DNA of 64,000 nt from CAYRXM01 sp964428175 (GCA_964428175.1 CAYRXM010000005.1:1-64000), one strand, 5' to 3'; counted from the first letter of the stretch, positions 16,691-24,365 are shown. The notes: a model not told the origin generated them from the sequence alone. Made by a program: numbers and translations.

Positions 16691-18074
16691 CAAACCCCGG
16701 AAACGAATCGCTGATGCATTCTGTGTTCTCGACCACCGTTTCCCCTTCCGCAATCAGCCCGGCGACGGCCAACGCCATCGCCAGGCGGTGATCGCCATGG
16801 CTGTCGACGACGGTGCCGCGCAAAGGCGTCGGCCCGTTGACGATGAATCCGTCGTCGGTCGGCGCGATGTTGGCGCCCAATTTACATAATTCCTCCACGG
16901 TCGTGGCGATGCGATCCGTCTCCTTGACGCGCAGTTCGCGTGCATCGCGAACCACGGTTTGCCCCTCGGCCTGCGTCGCGGCGACGGCGAGCACGGGAAA
17001 CTCGTCGATCATACGCACAACGGTGTCACCCTGTATAGTCGTCGCGGTCAAATTTGCGCTGCGCACCGTCAGATCGGCGACCGGTTCGCCGCCCTGCTCG
17101 CACTCGTTTTCGACCGCGATCTCGGCCCCCATCTGGCGCAGCACGTCGAGCAGGCCGGTGCGGGTGGGGTTGATGCCCACTCCCTCGACGGTGACATCCG
17201 AGCCAGACACCAGCGTCGCAGCCACGAGGAGGAAGGCCGCCGAGGAAAAATCACCGGGAACAGTAATGTTTAACGGCTCAAGATGATCGATCAACGCGGG
17301 ATTCAGCGTCACCGTCAGGCCATCAACCACGAGCGCATGTTGGGTAGTTGGGTGGTTGGGTGGTTGGGTGGTTGGGTGGTTTGCAATTTGCGCTTTGAGC
17401 ATTCTCTCCGTGTGATCGCGTCCCGGCCCCGGCTCGCGCACCACTGTCGGGCCATCGGCATAGAGGCCGGCCAGCAGCAGCGCCGATTTGACCTGTGCAC
17501 TGGCGACCTTGAGGGTGTGATCGTAGCCGTGCAAAGGCGTGCCGCGAATGTGCAGCGGCGCGCGCCCATCCAGGTCGTCGATCTGCGCGCCCATCTGCCG
17601 CAGCGGCTCGACGACGCGGCGCATCGGGCGGCGCAAGAGCTGCGCATCGCCAATCAGCACCGAGTCGAAGGACTGCCCGGCCAGGATGCCGGCCAGCAAG
17701 CGCATCGTCGTGCCGGAGCGGACACAGTTGAGTTCGAGCGCGGTTCGGCCATTCCCGTCATTCCCGCGAAGGCGGGAATCTATTGGCGTGGATACCCGCT
17801 TGCGCGGGTATGACATAACAGGAGATTGAAAGCCGCGCAGCCCGCGCCCATGGACGGTCAGTGTGGTCTCGTCATGCCGTTCGATCTCGATGCCCAATGC
17901 ACGCAGGCAGCCGAGTGTTGCCAGGCAGTCACCGGCGGGCAAAAAATTGCGTACTCGGCTGACCCCTTCGGCCAGCGCGCCCAGCATCAACGCGCGGTGC
18001 GAGATCGACTTGTCGCCGGGGACGGATACCTGTCCACCCAGACCCCGGCTCTGCCGAACGATCAATGTATTCAT
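16668..18074 (-). CDS. aroA: EPSP synthase carrying two repeat-derived insertions
   Basis: Transfers enolpyruvate from PEP to shikimate-3-phosphate. Motifs in order: GGQVSVPGDKSISHRALML at residues 12-30, VRSGTTMRLLAG, DGRAPLHI, VASAQVKSALLLAGLYADG, FSSAAFLLVAA, the catalytic DEFPVLAVAA and the C-terminal DHRLAMALAVAGL. Two stretches do not belong to the family. About 20 residues (SYPRKRVSTPIDSRLRGND) just before the SGTT motif translate a dispersed palindromic repeat. A second run (NHPTTQPPNHPTTQ) translates an 8-bp tandem repeat. Both keep the frame and fall in surface loops by alignment to family memory, so activity may survive. It is the fifth gene of the aromatic operon. Confidence 0.93.
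   Translation of the reverse strand: MNTLIVRQSRGLGGQVSVPGDKSISHRALMLGALAEGVSRVRNFLPAGDCLATLGCLRALGIEIERHDETTLTVHGRGLRGFQSPVMSYPRKRVSTPIDSRLRGNDGNGRTALELNCVRSGTTMRLLAGILAGQSFDSVLIGDAQLLRRPMRRVVEPLRQMGAQIDDLDGRAPLHIRGTPLHGYDHTLKVASAQVKSALLLAGLYADGPTVVREPGPGRDHTERMLKAQIANHPTTQPPNHPTTQHALVVDGLTVTLNPALIDHLEPLNITVPGDFSSAAFLLVAATLVSGSDVTVEGVGINPTRTGLLDVLRQMGAEIAVENECEQGGEPVADLTVRSANLTATTIQGDTVVRMIDEFPVLAVAATQAEGQTVVRDARELRVKETDRIATTVEELCKLGANIAPTDDGFIVNGPTPLRGTVVDSHGDHRLAMALAVAGLIAEGETVVENTECISDSFPGFEDVICEA
17341..17380. repeat. five 8-bp tandem repeats inside aroA
   Basis: Plus strand TGGGTGGT in five perfect-period units (the first reads TGGGTAGT). In aroA it encodes the Asn/His/Pro/Thr/Gln-rich insert. 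An 8-bp period is not a multiple of three, so a gain or loss of one unit would shift the frame. Confidence 0.95.
17757..17814. repeat. dispersed palindromic element (dRS3-like ends) inside aroA
   Basis: Two small hairpins in tandem: ATTCCCGCGAAGGCGGGAAT and ATACCCGCTTGCGCGGGTAT, bounded by GTCAT and ATGAC. This type of element is dispersed in many bacterial genomes, usually between genes. Here it is read in frame within aroA. Confidence 0.85.
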
Positions 18075-18113
18075 CTCTTATCCTTCCCCTATTTCCTTAT
18101 TCCTTGTTTCCTT

Positions 18114-19019
18114 TCATGGAAACATCTCCCGCCGCGTGTCGCGGATTTTGCTCAAGGCCCGGCGCAGCTTGGCCTCATCTCCTTCGGCGACCAATTGCGC
18201 CAGCCGCTTGAGGTGGGTCAGACACTCGGTCATGGCGTTGACCACTTCGCCCTGGTTGGTCAGCAAGATGTCCAGCATCATGGTCACATCGCTGCCGGCC
18301 ACCCGCGAGGTGTCGCGAAACCCGCCGGCGACGATCTGCCAGGCCAGCGGATCGTGCGAGGTGGTGGCGTCGGCGGTAGACACCAACGCGCAGGCCAGCA
18401 TGTAGGGCAGGTGGCTGACCGTGCCGACCAGGAAATCCTGGCGGGCGGCCTCGACGATCAGCGGGTTGGCTCCCACGGCGCGCACCAGCGCTTCACCCAA
18501 AGCCAGCGCCTTGGCCGATGTCCGTTCGAGCGGCGAGAGAATGTAGGTGCGGCCCCGGTAGAGCGCAGGATCGGCGGCCTCGATGCCGGAGGTCTCTTTG
18601 CCACACATCGGGTGGCCGCCGAGCGGCTGGACGTGCGGCGGCAGTGCATCCATCGCCCGGACGATGTCGGCTTTGGTGCTGCCCAGATCGGTGAGCAGGC
18701 AGCCCGGCGGCAACAGCGGGCCGACCTGGGGGATTTGCTGTAGGATGGTCCGCACCGGCGCGGCCAGCACCACCACGTCGGCCTCGCGTACCCCCTCGGT
18801 CAGATCGGTGACTGCCCGGTCGACCAGGCCCAGTTCCAACGCCTTGTCTGCCGTTTCCCGCCTTCTGGATACGCCAACGACCGTTTTGCACCGTCCGCGC
18901 AGCGCTCCGGCCAGCGACCCGCCCATCAGTCCCAGCCCGACGATGGCGACGGTGGCCTCGTCCGGCGAATCCACGCGCGCGTCGACAAATTCGCCATTTG
19001 CCATTTGCGATTCGCTCAC
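18114..19019 (-). CDS. tyrA: prephenate dehydrogenase
   Basis: Oxidative decarboxylation of prephenate to 4-hydroxyphenylpyruvate in the tyrosine branch. The NAD fold starts with IVGLGLMGGSLAGAL; TDLGSTKADIV, GGHPMCGKETSG and YILSPLERT follow, and the all-helical dimer domain is present. The start is taken as GTG at 19019: its GTGA overlaps the TGA stop of aroF by 4 bp, which is typical of translational coupling. A much longer in-frame upstream extension has the Arg/Gly-rich look of an overlapping frame and is rejected. There is no C-terminal ACT domain. Confidence 0.92.
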   Translation of the reverse strand: MSESQMANGEFVDARVDSPDEATVAIVGLGLMGGSLAGALRGRCKTVVGVSRRRETADKALELGLVDRAVTDLTEGVREADVVVLAAPVRTILQQIPQVGPLLPPGCLLTDLGSTKADIVRAMDALPPHVQPLGGHPMCGKETSGIEAADPALYRGRTYILSPLERTSAKALALGEALVRAVGANPLIVEAARQDFLVGTVSHLPYMLACALVSTADATTSHDPLAWQIVAGGFRDTSRVAGSDVTMMLDILLTNQGEVVNAMTECLTHLKRLAQLVAEGDEAKLRRALSKIRDTRREMFP

Positions 19020-20029
19020 ACCGTCCTCCCCACCGCCTGGGCGACAGCGCGCAGTTCGTCCATCAGGTGAACAAAGCGCTCCGGCTTGAGCGACTGCGCG
19101 CCGTCGGACATGGCCTGCTCTGGGTCGGGGTGGACTTCGATTTCCAACCCGTCGGCGCCGGCAGCGATTGCCGCACGCGCCACCGGCCCGACCAGGCTCC
19201 ATTTGCCGGTGCCGTGGCTGGGATCGACGAACACAGGCAGGTGGGTGAGCTGTTTGAGCATCGGCACGGCGTTGATGTCGAGCGTGTTGCGGGTGTACGG
19301 CTCAAAGGTGCGGATGCCGCGCTCGCACAGCATCACCCGGTCGTTGCCGTGCGAGAGGATGTACTCGGCCGACATGAGCAGCTCTTCCATGGTCGACATC
19401 ATGCCGCGCTTGAGCAGCACCGGCTTTTGCGCCTCGCCGACGGCGTGTAGCAGGGCAAAGTTTTGCATGTTGCGCGCGCCCACCTGCAAAATATCGGCAT
19501 AGGTGGAGACCAGCGGCACCGTCTCTGGCGAAATGACCTCGGTGACGACCAGCAGGCCGGTTTCCCGGCGCGCTTCGGCCAGCAGTTTTAATCCTTCCAG
19601 CCCCAACCCCTGAAAGCTGTACGGCGACGAGCGCGGCTTGAACGCGCCGCCGCGCAGCACGGTGGCCCCGGCGGCCTTGACGATGTGCGCCGCGGCCAAA
19701 AGCTGCTCGCGGCTCTCGACGGCGCACGGGCCGGCCATCACGATGATCTGGTTGCCGCCGGCCTTCATTCCATTCAGCTTGACCACCGTGTCTTGCGGGC
19801 GAAAATCGCGGCTGGCCAGCTTGAACGGGCTGAGGATGGGCACGATCCGTTCGACGCCCTCCATCATTTCAAACTGGGCGCGGTCGAGCGGGCGGCCGTC
19901 GCCCACCACGCCGATGATGGTACGCTCTTCGCCTTCGGAGAGGTGTACCTGACGCCCGGCCTGCTCGACGCGCGCGGTAATGTTGGCGATCTGGCGAGCC
20001 GTGGCACTTTTTTGCATGACGATAATCAT
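19016..20029 (-). CDS. aroF: 3-deoxy-7-phosphoheptulonate synthase
   Basis: First step of the shikimate pathway: condenses PEP with erythrose-4-phosphate. It is the short type with an N-terminal ferredoxin-like (ACT-like) regulatory domain of about 70 residues (IIVMQKSATARQIANITARV), as in the Thermotoga-type enzyme. The barrel follows: VMAGPCAVESREQLL, FKPRSSPYSFQGLG, KPVLLKRGM and HLPVFVDPSHGTGKW. The N-domain suggests feedback inhibition by Tyr or Phe. ATG at 20029 follows GAGGTG; an in-frame GTG at 20038 is an alternative. It overlaps tyrA by 4 bp. Confidence 0.93.
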   Translation of the reverse strand: MIIVMQKSATARQIANITARVEQAGRQVHLSEGEERTIIGVVGDGRPLDRAQFEMMEGVERIVPILSPFKLASRDFRPQDTVVKLNGMKAGGNQIIVMAGPCAVESREQLLAAAHIVKAAGATVLRGGAFKPRSSPYSFQGLGLEGLKLLAEARRETGLLVVTEVISPETVPLVSTYADILQVGARNMQNFALLHAVGEAQKPVLLKRGMMSTMEELLMSAEYILSHGNDRVMLCERGIRTFEPYTRNTLDINAVPMLKQLTHLPVFVDPSHGTGKWSLVGPVARAAIAAGADGLEIEVHPDPEQAMSDGAQSLKPERFVHLMDELRAVAQAVGRTV

Positions 20030-20042
20030 CTCGTTCACCTCT

Positions 20043-20879
20043 TTATCCTTCTTCTTCCAACGGTGTCGTTGCTGCCGGGTAAGAGCCGAGCAGCTTGACG
20101 AACGACGAACGGCGCAGCAGGCCCATCAAGGCGGCTTCACATTCGGGGTCCTGCCAGTGGCCCTCAAAATCCAGGTAGAACAAATACTGCCAGGGCCGAT
20201 TGCGACGCGGGCGCGATTCGATCTTGGTCAGGTTGATCTGGCGGTTGGCAAACTCGCCCAGGCTGTCGTACAGCGCGCCGGGCTGGTGGCGGGTGGTAAA
20301 GACCAGCGACGTTTTGCTGCGCTGCGCGCGCGGCGGGTCATCGAGGCCGAGCACGAAAAAACGGGTGTAATTGAACTCGATGTCCTGAATGTCGCGGTCG
20401 AGCACCTCCAGCCCGTACAGTTGGGCGGCGAGTTCACTGGCGATGGAGGCCGTTTCCGGCTCCGGGGTTTCGGCCAGATCGCGGGCGCTGCCGGCAGTGT
20501 CAAAGGCGGGCACGGCGACGAGGCCGTGGCGGGCCAGGTAGCGTTCGCATTGGGCCAGCGCCTGCGGGTGCGATTTGACCTGCTTGAGACCATCGATGTC
20601 CGTACCCGGCGGGGCCAGCAGCATATGCCGCACGCGAAAAATAACCTCGGCGCGCACGCGCAGATCGTGCTCCATCAACAGTTCGTAGGCGTGAACCACC
20701 GATCCGGCGGTCGAGTTTTCCACCGGCAGCAGGCCGTAATCGGCGTCGCCCTGCTCGACGGAGACAAACAGCGCCTTAAAGTCGGGGCAGGGTATTGTCT
20801 CGACCTGCACGCCGAAAAACTGACGCGCTGCTTCTTCGGAAAAGGCGCCGGCGACGCCTTGAAAGGCAACACGGGTCAT
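20043..20879 (-). CDS. pheA: prephenate dehydratase with ACT domain
   Basis: Converts prephenate to phenylpyruvate. The catalytic domain starts with VAFQGVAGAFSEEAA, has LLPVENSTAGSV and the conserved NYTRFFVLG. The C-terminal ACT domain carries TKIESRPRRNRPWQYLFYLDFEG, the ESRP phenylalanine-binding motif, so feedback by Phe is expected. ATG at 20879 follows GAGGAGG and overlaps the aroH stop as ATGA. An in-frame extension back to 21032 lies on top of aroH and is rejected. Confidence 0.94.
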   Translation of the reverse strand: MTRVAFQGVAGAFSEEAARQFFGVQVETIPCPDFKALFVSVEQGDADYGLLPVENSTAGSVVHAYELLMEHDLRVRAEVIFRVRHMLLAPPGTDIDGLKQVKSHPQALAQCERYLARHGLVAVPAFDTAGSARDLAETPEPETASIASELAAQLYGLEVLDRDIQDIEFNYTRFFVLGLDDPPRAQRSKTSLVFTTRHQPGALYDSLGEFANRQINLTKIESRPRRNRPWQYLFYLDFEGHWQDPECEAALMGLLRRSSFVKLLGSYPAATTPLEEEG

Positions 20880-21250
20880 ACTTGCTCCTCCTCGCTCCAA
20901 TCGGGGCGCAAGATGCGCGCGCCCGCCAGGTAAATGTGGTGGATTTGGCTCTGTTCGAGATCGGTATTCCAGTGGATCAGCACGCGGATGCACATGGACA
21001 GGCTGCCCGGCACGCGCATCTCTTGCATGCACAGCAGCGGCGCGTCGATCCAGCCCATCTCGCGCGCAGCACGGGCCGGGGCTACCGCGTCCAGGTCAGG
21101 GGTGACGGTAAAGATGGCGCTGGCAACGTCTGCCGGGGCGAGGGCGTTGGCGGCGGCGATCTGTTCCAGCAGCGCGCGCGTCCGGGCCAAAATCGCCTCC
21201 TGGGTATTTTCTTCAACTGTGGTTGCACCGCGAATCCCGCGACAGGCCAT
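20876..21250 (-). CDS. aroH: chorismate mutase, AroH type
   Basis: Monofunctional AroH-fold chorismate mutase making prephenate. The sequence shows CRGIRGATTVEENTQEAILART at the start, the family-typical AIFTVTPDLDAVAPARAAREMGW and the substrate-binding CIRVLIHWNTD near the end. At 124 residues it has the usual length. ATG at 21250 has a strong ribosome binding site (GGAGGAGATC). It is the first structural gene of the aromatic operon and sits directly behind an intrinsic terminator, so transcription must pass that attenuator. Confidence 0.92.
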   Translation of the reverse strand: MACRGIRGATTVEENTQEAILARTRALLEQIAAANALAPADVASAIFTVTPDLDAVAPARAAREMGWIDAPLLCMQEMRVPGSLSMCIRVLIHWNTDLEQSQIHHIYLAGARILRPDWSEEEQV

Positions 21251-21263
21251 CTTGATCTCCTCC

Positions 21264-21304
21264 AGAAAACAAAAAAGACGTGGAGCGGGCTGCTCCACGT
21301 CTTT
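21264..21304 (-). terminator. attenuator terminator in front of aroH
   Basis: On the minus strand a perfect 13-bp stem (AAAGACGTGGAGC / GCTCCACGTCTTT, 21304-21274) with loop AGCCC is followed by TTTTTTGTTTT. It lies between the operon promoter and the first gene, only 14 bp before the aroH start. The competing pairing GGGGCGGGU (21361-21353) with GCCCGCUCC (21290-21282: seven Watson-Crick pairs, two GU) would use the loop and part of the 3' arm, preventing termination. Confidence 0.9.
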
Positions 21305-21324
21305 GAGAGTCTTTTCTGCCGGTT

Positions 21325-21417
21325 CTACCTTACCACACTCCCAACGCGCAACACCCGCCCCGTAGGCGCGGTAAAGTAATAAAAATAGAACCAGTTGGTG
21401 TGCTGCGCGTGTACCAT
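21325..21417 (-). CDS. aromatic leader peptide (attenuation), 30 codons
   Basis: A short frame with ATG at 21417-21415 and TAG at 21327-21325. Residues 9-15 are W-F-Y-F-Y-Y-F, seven aromatic residues in a row, in a 30-residue peptide otherwise of mixed composition (it starts MVHAQHTN and ends VGSVVR). It lies about 23 bases after the predicted transcription start and 20 bases before the terminator stem. This is the layout of trpL/pheL-type leader peptides: a ribosome stalled at the aromatic codons for lack of charged tRNA leaves the region at 21361-21353 free to disrupt the terminator, while a ribosome that reaches the stop covers it. The ribosome binding site is weak (GGGA). The mechanism is inferred from layout; no expression data. 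Confidence 0.85.
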   Translation of the reverse strand: MVHAQHTNWFYFYYFTAPTGRVLRVGSVVR

Positions 21418-21446
21418 CGAACGTTCCCGTTCTTCAGAATGAGCCA

Positions 21447-21475
21447 ATCATACAGCCATCGGCCTGATTTGTCAA
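21447..21475 (-). promoter_or_regulatory. sigma70 promoter of the aromatic operon
   Basis: TTGACA (21475-21470), a 17-bp spacer and TATGAT (21452-21447) on the minus strand. The -35 box lies inside the first 13-bp palindrome of the 18-bp-period array. Predicted start of transcription is near 21440, giving a leader of about 190 bases before aroH. Confidence 0.85.
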
Positions 21476-21516
21476 ATCAGCCTGATTTGTCAAATCGCGG
21501 CGATTTGATAAATCGG
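21464..21516. repeat. three 18-bp-period palindromes between the aro operon and the divergent GNAT gene
   Basis: GATTTGTCAAATC at 21466-21478 and 21484-21496, and GATTTGATAAATC at 21502-21514, are spaced exactly 18 bp apart. They could be a repressor operator array over the -35 box, or a repeat that happens to carry promoter elements. Confidence 0.85.
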
Positions 21517-21579
21517 CTTGACTTGACCGCCGCTGCACTTGGTCGTATCATGGCGGCACAACCTGACAAGGAGGAGCAC

Positions 21580-22806
21580 ATGAATTTCAGACCCTACAAT
21601 CCCGAACGCGACAAGGATGCCGTCCACCGCATCTGGCAGGAAACCGGCTGGATCGACAAAGAGAAAAATGAGGTGATGGACCTGCTGCTCAGCAAAGCGG
21701 CCGTTTCGTCGGTGGCTGAGGTGGATGGCGCGGCAGAGTGCCTGGTGCTGCGCACGCCGGGTGACATCCGCCACCTCCACGCCGACCTGCCCTTTGCCGG
21801 CGTCACCGGGGTGACCACCAGCCGAATCGCCCGCAAGCAGGGCTTGGCCTCGCGGCTGACCGCCCGGGTCATCGCCGATGGGGTGCAAGAAGGCGCAGCC
21901 GTGTTCGGCCTGGGCATGTTTGAGCAGGGCTTTTACAACCAGCTCGGCTTTGGCACCGGCGCCTACGAGCACAGGATCGGCTTTGACCCGGCCCGCCTGC
22001 GCGTGAACGTGCGCGCACACATCCCGCAGCGGATCACCGCCGATGACTGGACAAAGGTCCACGCCTCGCGGCTGACCCGTCTGCGCGGGCACGGCTCGTG
22101 CAACCTGACCCCGCCTGAACTGACCCAGACCGAGATGCAGTTCAACGACAAGGACTTTGGCCTCGGCTACGTCGATGAGGCGGGCCGGATCACCCACCAC
22201 TTGTGGTGCGGCTGCCGCGACATCTCCCACGGCCCATACTGGGTCAAATGGATGAGCTACCAGGATTACAGCCAATTTCTGGAACTGCTGGCCCTGCTCA
22301 AAAATCTGGGCGATCAGGTACACCTGATCGAGATGCAAGAACCGCCCGGCGTCCAGCTTCAGGATTTGATCGAGCAACCGTTCAAACAGCAGTACATCAC
22401 CGAAAAATCTCGCTTTGAGGTCAAATCGAGGGCCGCCGCTTACTGGCAGGTGCGCATCTGCGATCTGGACGCCTGCCTGGCGCAAACGCATCTGCATTCC
22501 ACACCGATACGTTTCAACCTGGCCCTGAGTGATCCGATTGCCAGGTTGTTGCCAGATGACATGCTATGGCGGGGCGTGGGCGGCGAGTATGTGGTCACGC
22601 TGGGGCCGGAATCGAGCGCCAGGCCGGGGCAAGACGAATCGCTGCCCACCTTGAAAGCTTCGGCCAACGCCTTTTCGCGACTCTGGCTGGGCGTGCTGCC
22701 CGCCAGCGGCCTCGCCGTCACCGACGACCTGTCTGGCCCGCCCGCGCTGCTGCACCAGCTCGACGACATGCGCCTGCCCCGGCCCAGCTACGAGTGGGAC
22801 TTCTAG
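21580..22806 (+). CDS. Eis-like GNAT N-acetyltransferase
   Basis: About 408 residues with the three-part plan of Eis-type acetyltransferases: an N-terminal GNAT domain (NFRPYNPERDKDAVHRIW; acetyl-CoA loop SRIARKQGLASRLTARV), a second GNAT-like domain and a C-terminal sterol-carrier-like domain (RFNLALSDPIARLLPDDML...VTLGPESS) ending in Phe. The free C-terminus usually acts as catalytic base in this group. ATG at 21580 follows AAGGAGGAG. A longer in-frame reading back to 21400 translates the palindrome array and is rejected. It diverges from the aromatic operon across a shared regulatory region. Confidence 0.8.
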   Translation: MNFRPYNPERDKDAVHRIWQETGWIDKEKNEVMDLLLSKAAVSSVAEVDGAAECLVLRTPGDIRHLHADLPFAGVTGVTTSRIARKQGLASRLTARVIADGVQEGAAVFGLGMFEQGFYNQLGFGTGAYEHRIGFDPARLRVNVRAHIPQRITADDWTKVHASRLTRLRGHGSCNLTPPELTQTEMQFNDKDFGLGYVDEAGRITHHLWCGCRDISHGPYWVKWMSYQDYSQFLELLALLKNLGDQVHLIEMQEPPGVQLQDLIEQPFKQQYITEKSRFEVKSRAAAYWQVRICDLDACLAQTHLHSTPIRFNLALSDPIARLLPDDMLWRGVGGEYVVTLGPESSARPGQDESLPTLKASANAFSRLWLGVLPASGLAVTDDLSGPPALLHQLDDMRLPRPSYEWDF

Positions 22807-22810
22807 TTGA

Positions 22811-24196
22811 TTATTCCCGCACCCCGATCACCGGCACGGGAAACTGCCGGCACAGCGCTCCCACCTCGGCGCGGACCTCATTGAGCACATCCTGATCCTC
22901 CGGGCTGTGCAGCAGCCTGCCGATCAGCCCGGCAATCAGGCCCATCTGCGCCGCGCCCATCCCGCGCGTCGTCGCCGCCGGCGTGCCGACGCGAATACCG
23001 CTCGTCGTCAGCGGCGGCTGCGGGTCGTAGGGGATCAGGTTCTTGTTGACGGCGATGCCCGCGTCTTCCAGCACGGCCTCGGCCACCTTGCCGGTGAGGT
23101 TAAAGGGGCGCAGATCGACCAGCATCAGGTGGGTGTCGGTGCCGCCGGAGACGATGCGAAAGCCCTCGCCTTGCAGCGCGCGGGCCAGCGCATCGGCGTT
23201 GCTAACCACCCGCCGCGCGTACTCGGCGAATTCGGGACGCATCGCCTCGCGCAGAGCCACCGCCTTGGCGGCGATGATGTGCATCAGCGGGCCGCCCTGT
23301 GTCCCCGGAAACACTGCCCGGTCGATCTTTTTGGCCAGTTCCTTGACGCACAGGATCATCCCCCCGCGCGGGCCGCGCAGCGTCTTGTGCGTCGTCGTCG
23401 TCACCACCTGGGCGTGCGGCAGCGGCGATGGGTGGACGCCGGCGGCAACCAGCCCGGCGATGTGTGCCATATCGACCATAAAATAGGCCCCTACCTCATC
23501 GGCGATCTGGCGCATACGGGCAAAGTCGATGATCCGTGAATAGGCGCTGGCCCCGGCCAGCAGCACTTTGGGCCGCTGCCGGAGCGCAGCCTCGCGCACC
23601 TGGTCATAATCGATGCACTCGCTCTGCGGATCGACGCCATAGTGGACAAAACGATACAACAGCCCGCTAAAGTTGATCTTGTGCCCATGCGTCAGGTGTC
23701 CACCATGATCCAGGCTCATCGACAAAATGGTATCGCCCGGCGCCATCAAGGCCAGGTAGGCCGCCGCGTTGGCCTGCGACCCCGAATGCGGCTGCACGTT
23801 GGCGTGCTCGGCGCCAAAAAGGGTCGTCGCCCGCTCCACAGCCAACCGCTCGGCAATGTCGACAAAGGCGCAGCCGCCGTAATAGCGCTTGCCGGGGTAG
23901 CCTTCGGCGTACTTGTTGGTCAAAATCGACCCCTGCGCCTCCAACACGTCCATGCTGACCGTGTTCTCCGAGGCGATCAGTTCGAGCGTTTCTTGCTGGC
24001 GCTTGCGCTCGGCCATAAACATGCGAAACAGGATCGGATCGGAGCGGGCCAGCCCGCCGCGTATGCCCACGCGCTCACTTGCCTCAATCTCCTGGTCCGA
24101 GATGCCCCATATCTCTTGAATTTCTCGCCAGATGACCTCGCTGGCAGCGTTTGATTCTTGTTCGACCGCTTGTAGCTGCTGCTCGTCTTGCTGCAT
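22811..24196 (-). CDS. glyA: serine hydroxymethyltransferase
   Basis: PLP enzyme that interconverts serine and glycine and supplies one-carbon units to folate. It shows ETLELIASENTVS, the substrate region TNKYAEGYPGKRYYGG, PHSGSQANAAAYLAL, DMAHIAGLVAAGVHPSP and the PLP-lysine motif TTTTHKTLRGPRGG. There is a ~45-residue N-terminal extension before the usual start of the family. ATG at 24196 follows GAGAGGG. Its ribosome binding site directly follows the U-tract of a terminator hairpin downstream of the tRNA gene on the same strand, so glyA may depend on readthrough or on an undetected promoter. It ends 5 bp from the convergent Eis-like gene. Confidence 0.95.
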   Translation of the reverse strand: MQQDEQQLQAVEQESNAASEVIWREIQEIWGISDQEIEASERVGIRGGLARSDPILFRMFMAERKRQQETLELIASENTVSMDVLEAQGSILTNKYAEGYPGKRYYGGCAFVDIAERLAVERATTLFGAEHANVQPHSGSQANAAAYLALMAPGDTILSMSLDHGGHLTHGHKINFSGLLYRFVHYGVDPQSECIDYDQVREAALRQRPKVLLAGASAYSRIIDFARMRQIADEVGAYFMVDMAHIAGLVAAGVHPSPLPHAQVVTTTTHKTLRGPRGGMILCVKELAKKIDRAVFPGTQGGPLMHIIAAKAVALREAMRPEFAEYARRVVSNADALARALQGEGFRIVSGGTDTHLMLVDLRPFNLTGKVAEAVLEDAGIAVNKNLIPYDPQPPLTTSGIRVGTPAATTRGMGAAQMGLIAGLIGRLLHSPEDQDVLNEVRAEVGALCRQFPVPVIGVRE

Positions 24197-24209
24197 GGCA
24201 ATCCCTCTC

Positions 24210-24244
24210 AAAAAAAATACCGCAGAGACTCGAAAACTCTGCGG
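24210..24244 (-). terminator. intrinsic terminator between tRNA-Ile2 and glyA
   Basis: Minus strand stem CCGCAGAG / CTCTGCGG (24244-24237 with 24227-24220) with a 9-base loop, then TATTTTTTTT. It is 14 bp before the glyA ATG and 10 bp after the tRNA 3' end. Confidence 0.88.
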
Positions 24245-24253
24245 CGAGTAAAA

Positions 24254-24326
24254 TGGGCCCTGCTGGATTCGAACCAGCGACCAACCGGTTATGAGCCGGT
24301 GGCTCTAACCGCTGAGCTAAGGGCCC
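24254..24326 (-). tRNA. tRNA-Ile2 (anticodon CAU, lysidine type)
   Basis: A 73-nt cloverleaf: acceptor GGGCCC/GGGCCC, D-arm with AGCTCAGCGGTTAGAGC, anticodon loop CTCATAA giving CAU, and T-arm GCTGGTTCGAATCCAGC. No CCA is encoded. The body resembles the E. coli ileX-type tRNA (TTAGCTCAG..., TTGGTCGCTGGTTC) more than initiator or elongator Met tRNA, so AUA-reading Ile2 modified by TilS is the best call; Met remains possible. Confidence 0.9.
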
Positions 24327-24336
24327 GAACGTCGAT

Positions 24337-24365
24337 ATTATAGTATGAAATGAACGGACGGGCAA
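24337..24365 (-). promoter_or_regulatory. promoter of tRNA-Ile2
   Basis: TTGCCC (24365-24360), 17-bp spacer, TATAAT (24342-24337). The expected start near 24330 is four bases before the tRNA 5' end. Confidence 0.8.

Noticed and set aside
17341..17380. CRISPR-like or telomere-like array
   Set aside because: Units are only 8 bp, contiguous and without spacers; it is a simple tandem repeat.
19020..19202. N-terminal extension of tyrA
   Set aside because: Arg/Gly-rich codons overlapping aroF; the GTGA overlap start at 19019 is typical and fits the family.
21464..21516. CRISPR array
   Set aside because: 18-bp units without unique spacers, only three copies.
24254..24326. Initiator tRNA-Met
   Set aside because: The acceptor 1:72 pair is G-C rather than a mismatch and the three G-C pairs of the initiator anticodon stem are absent.
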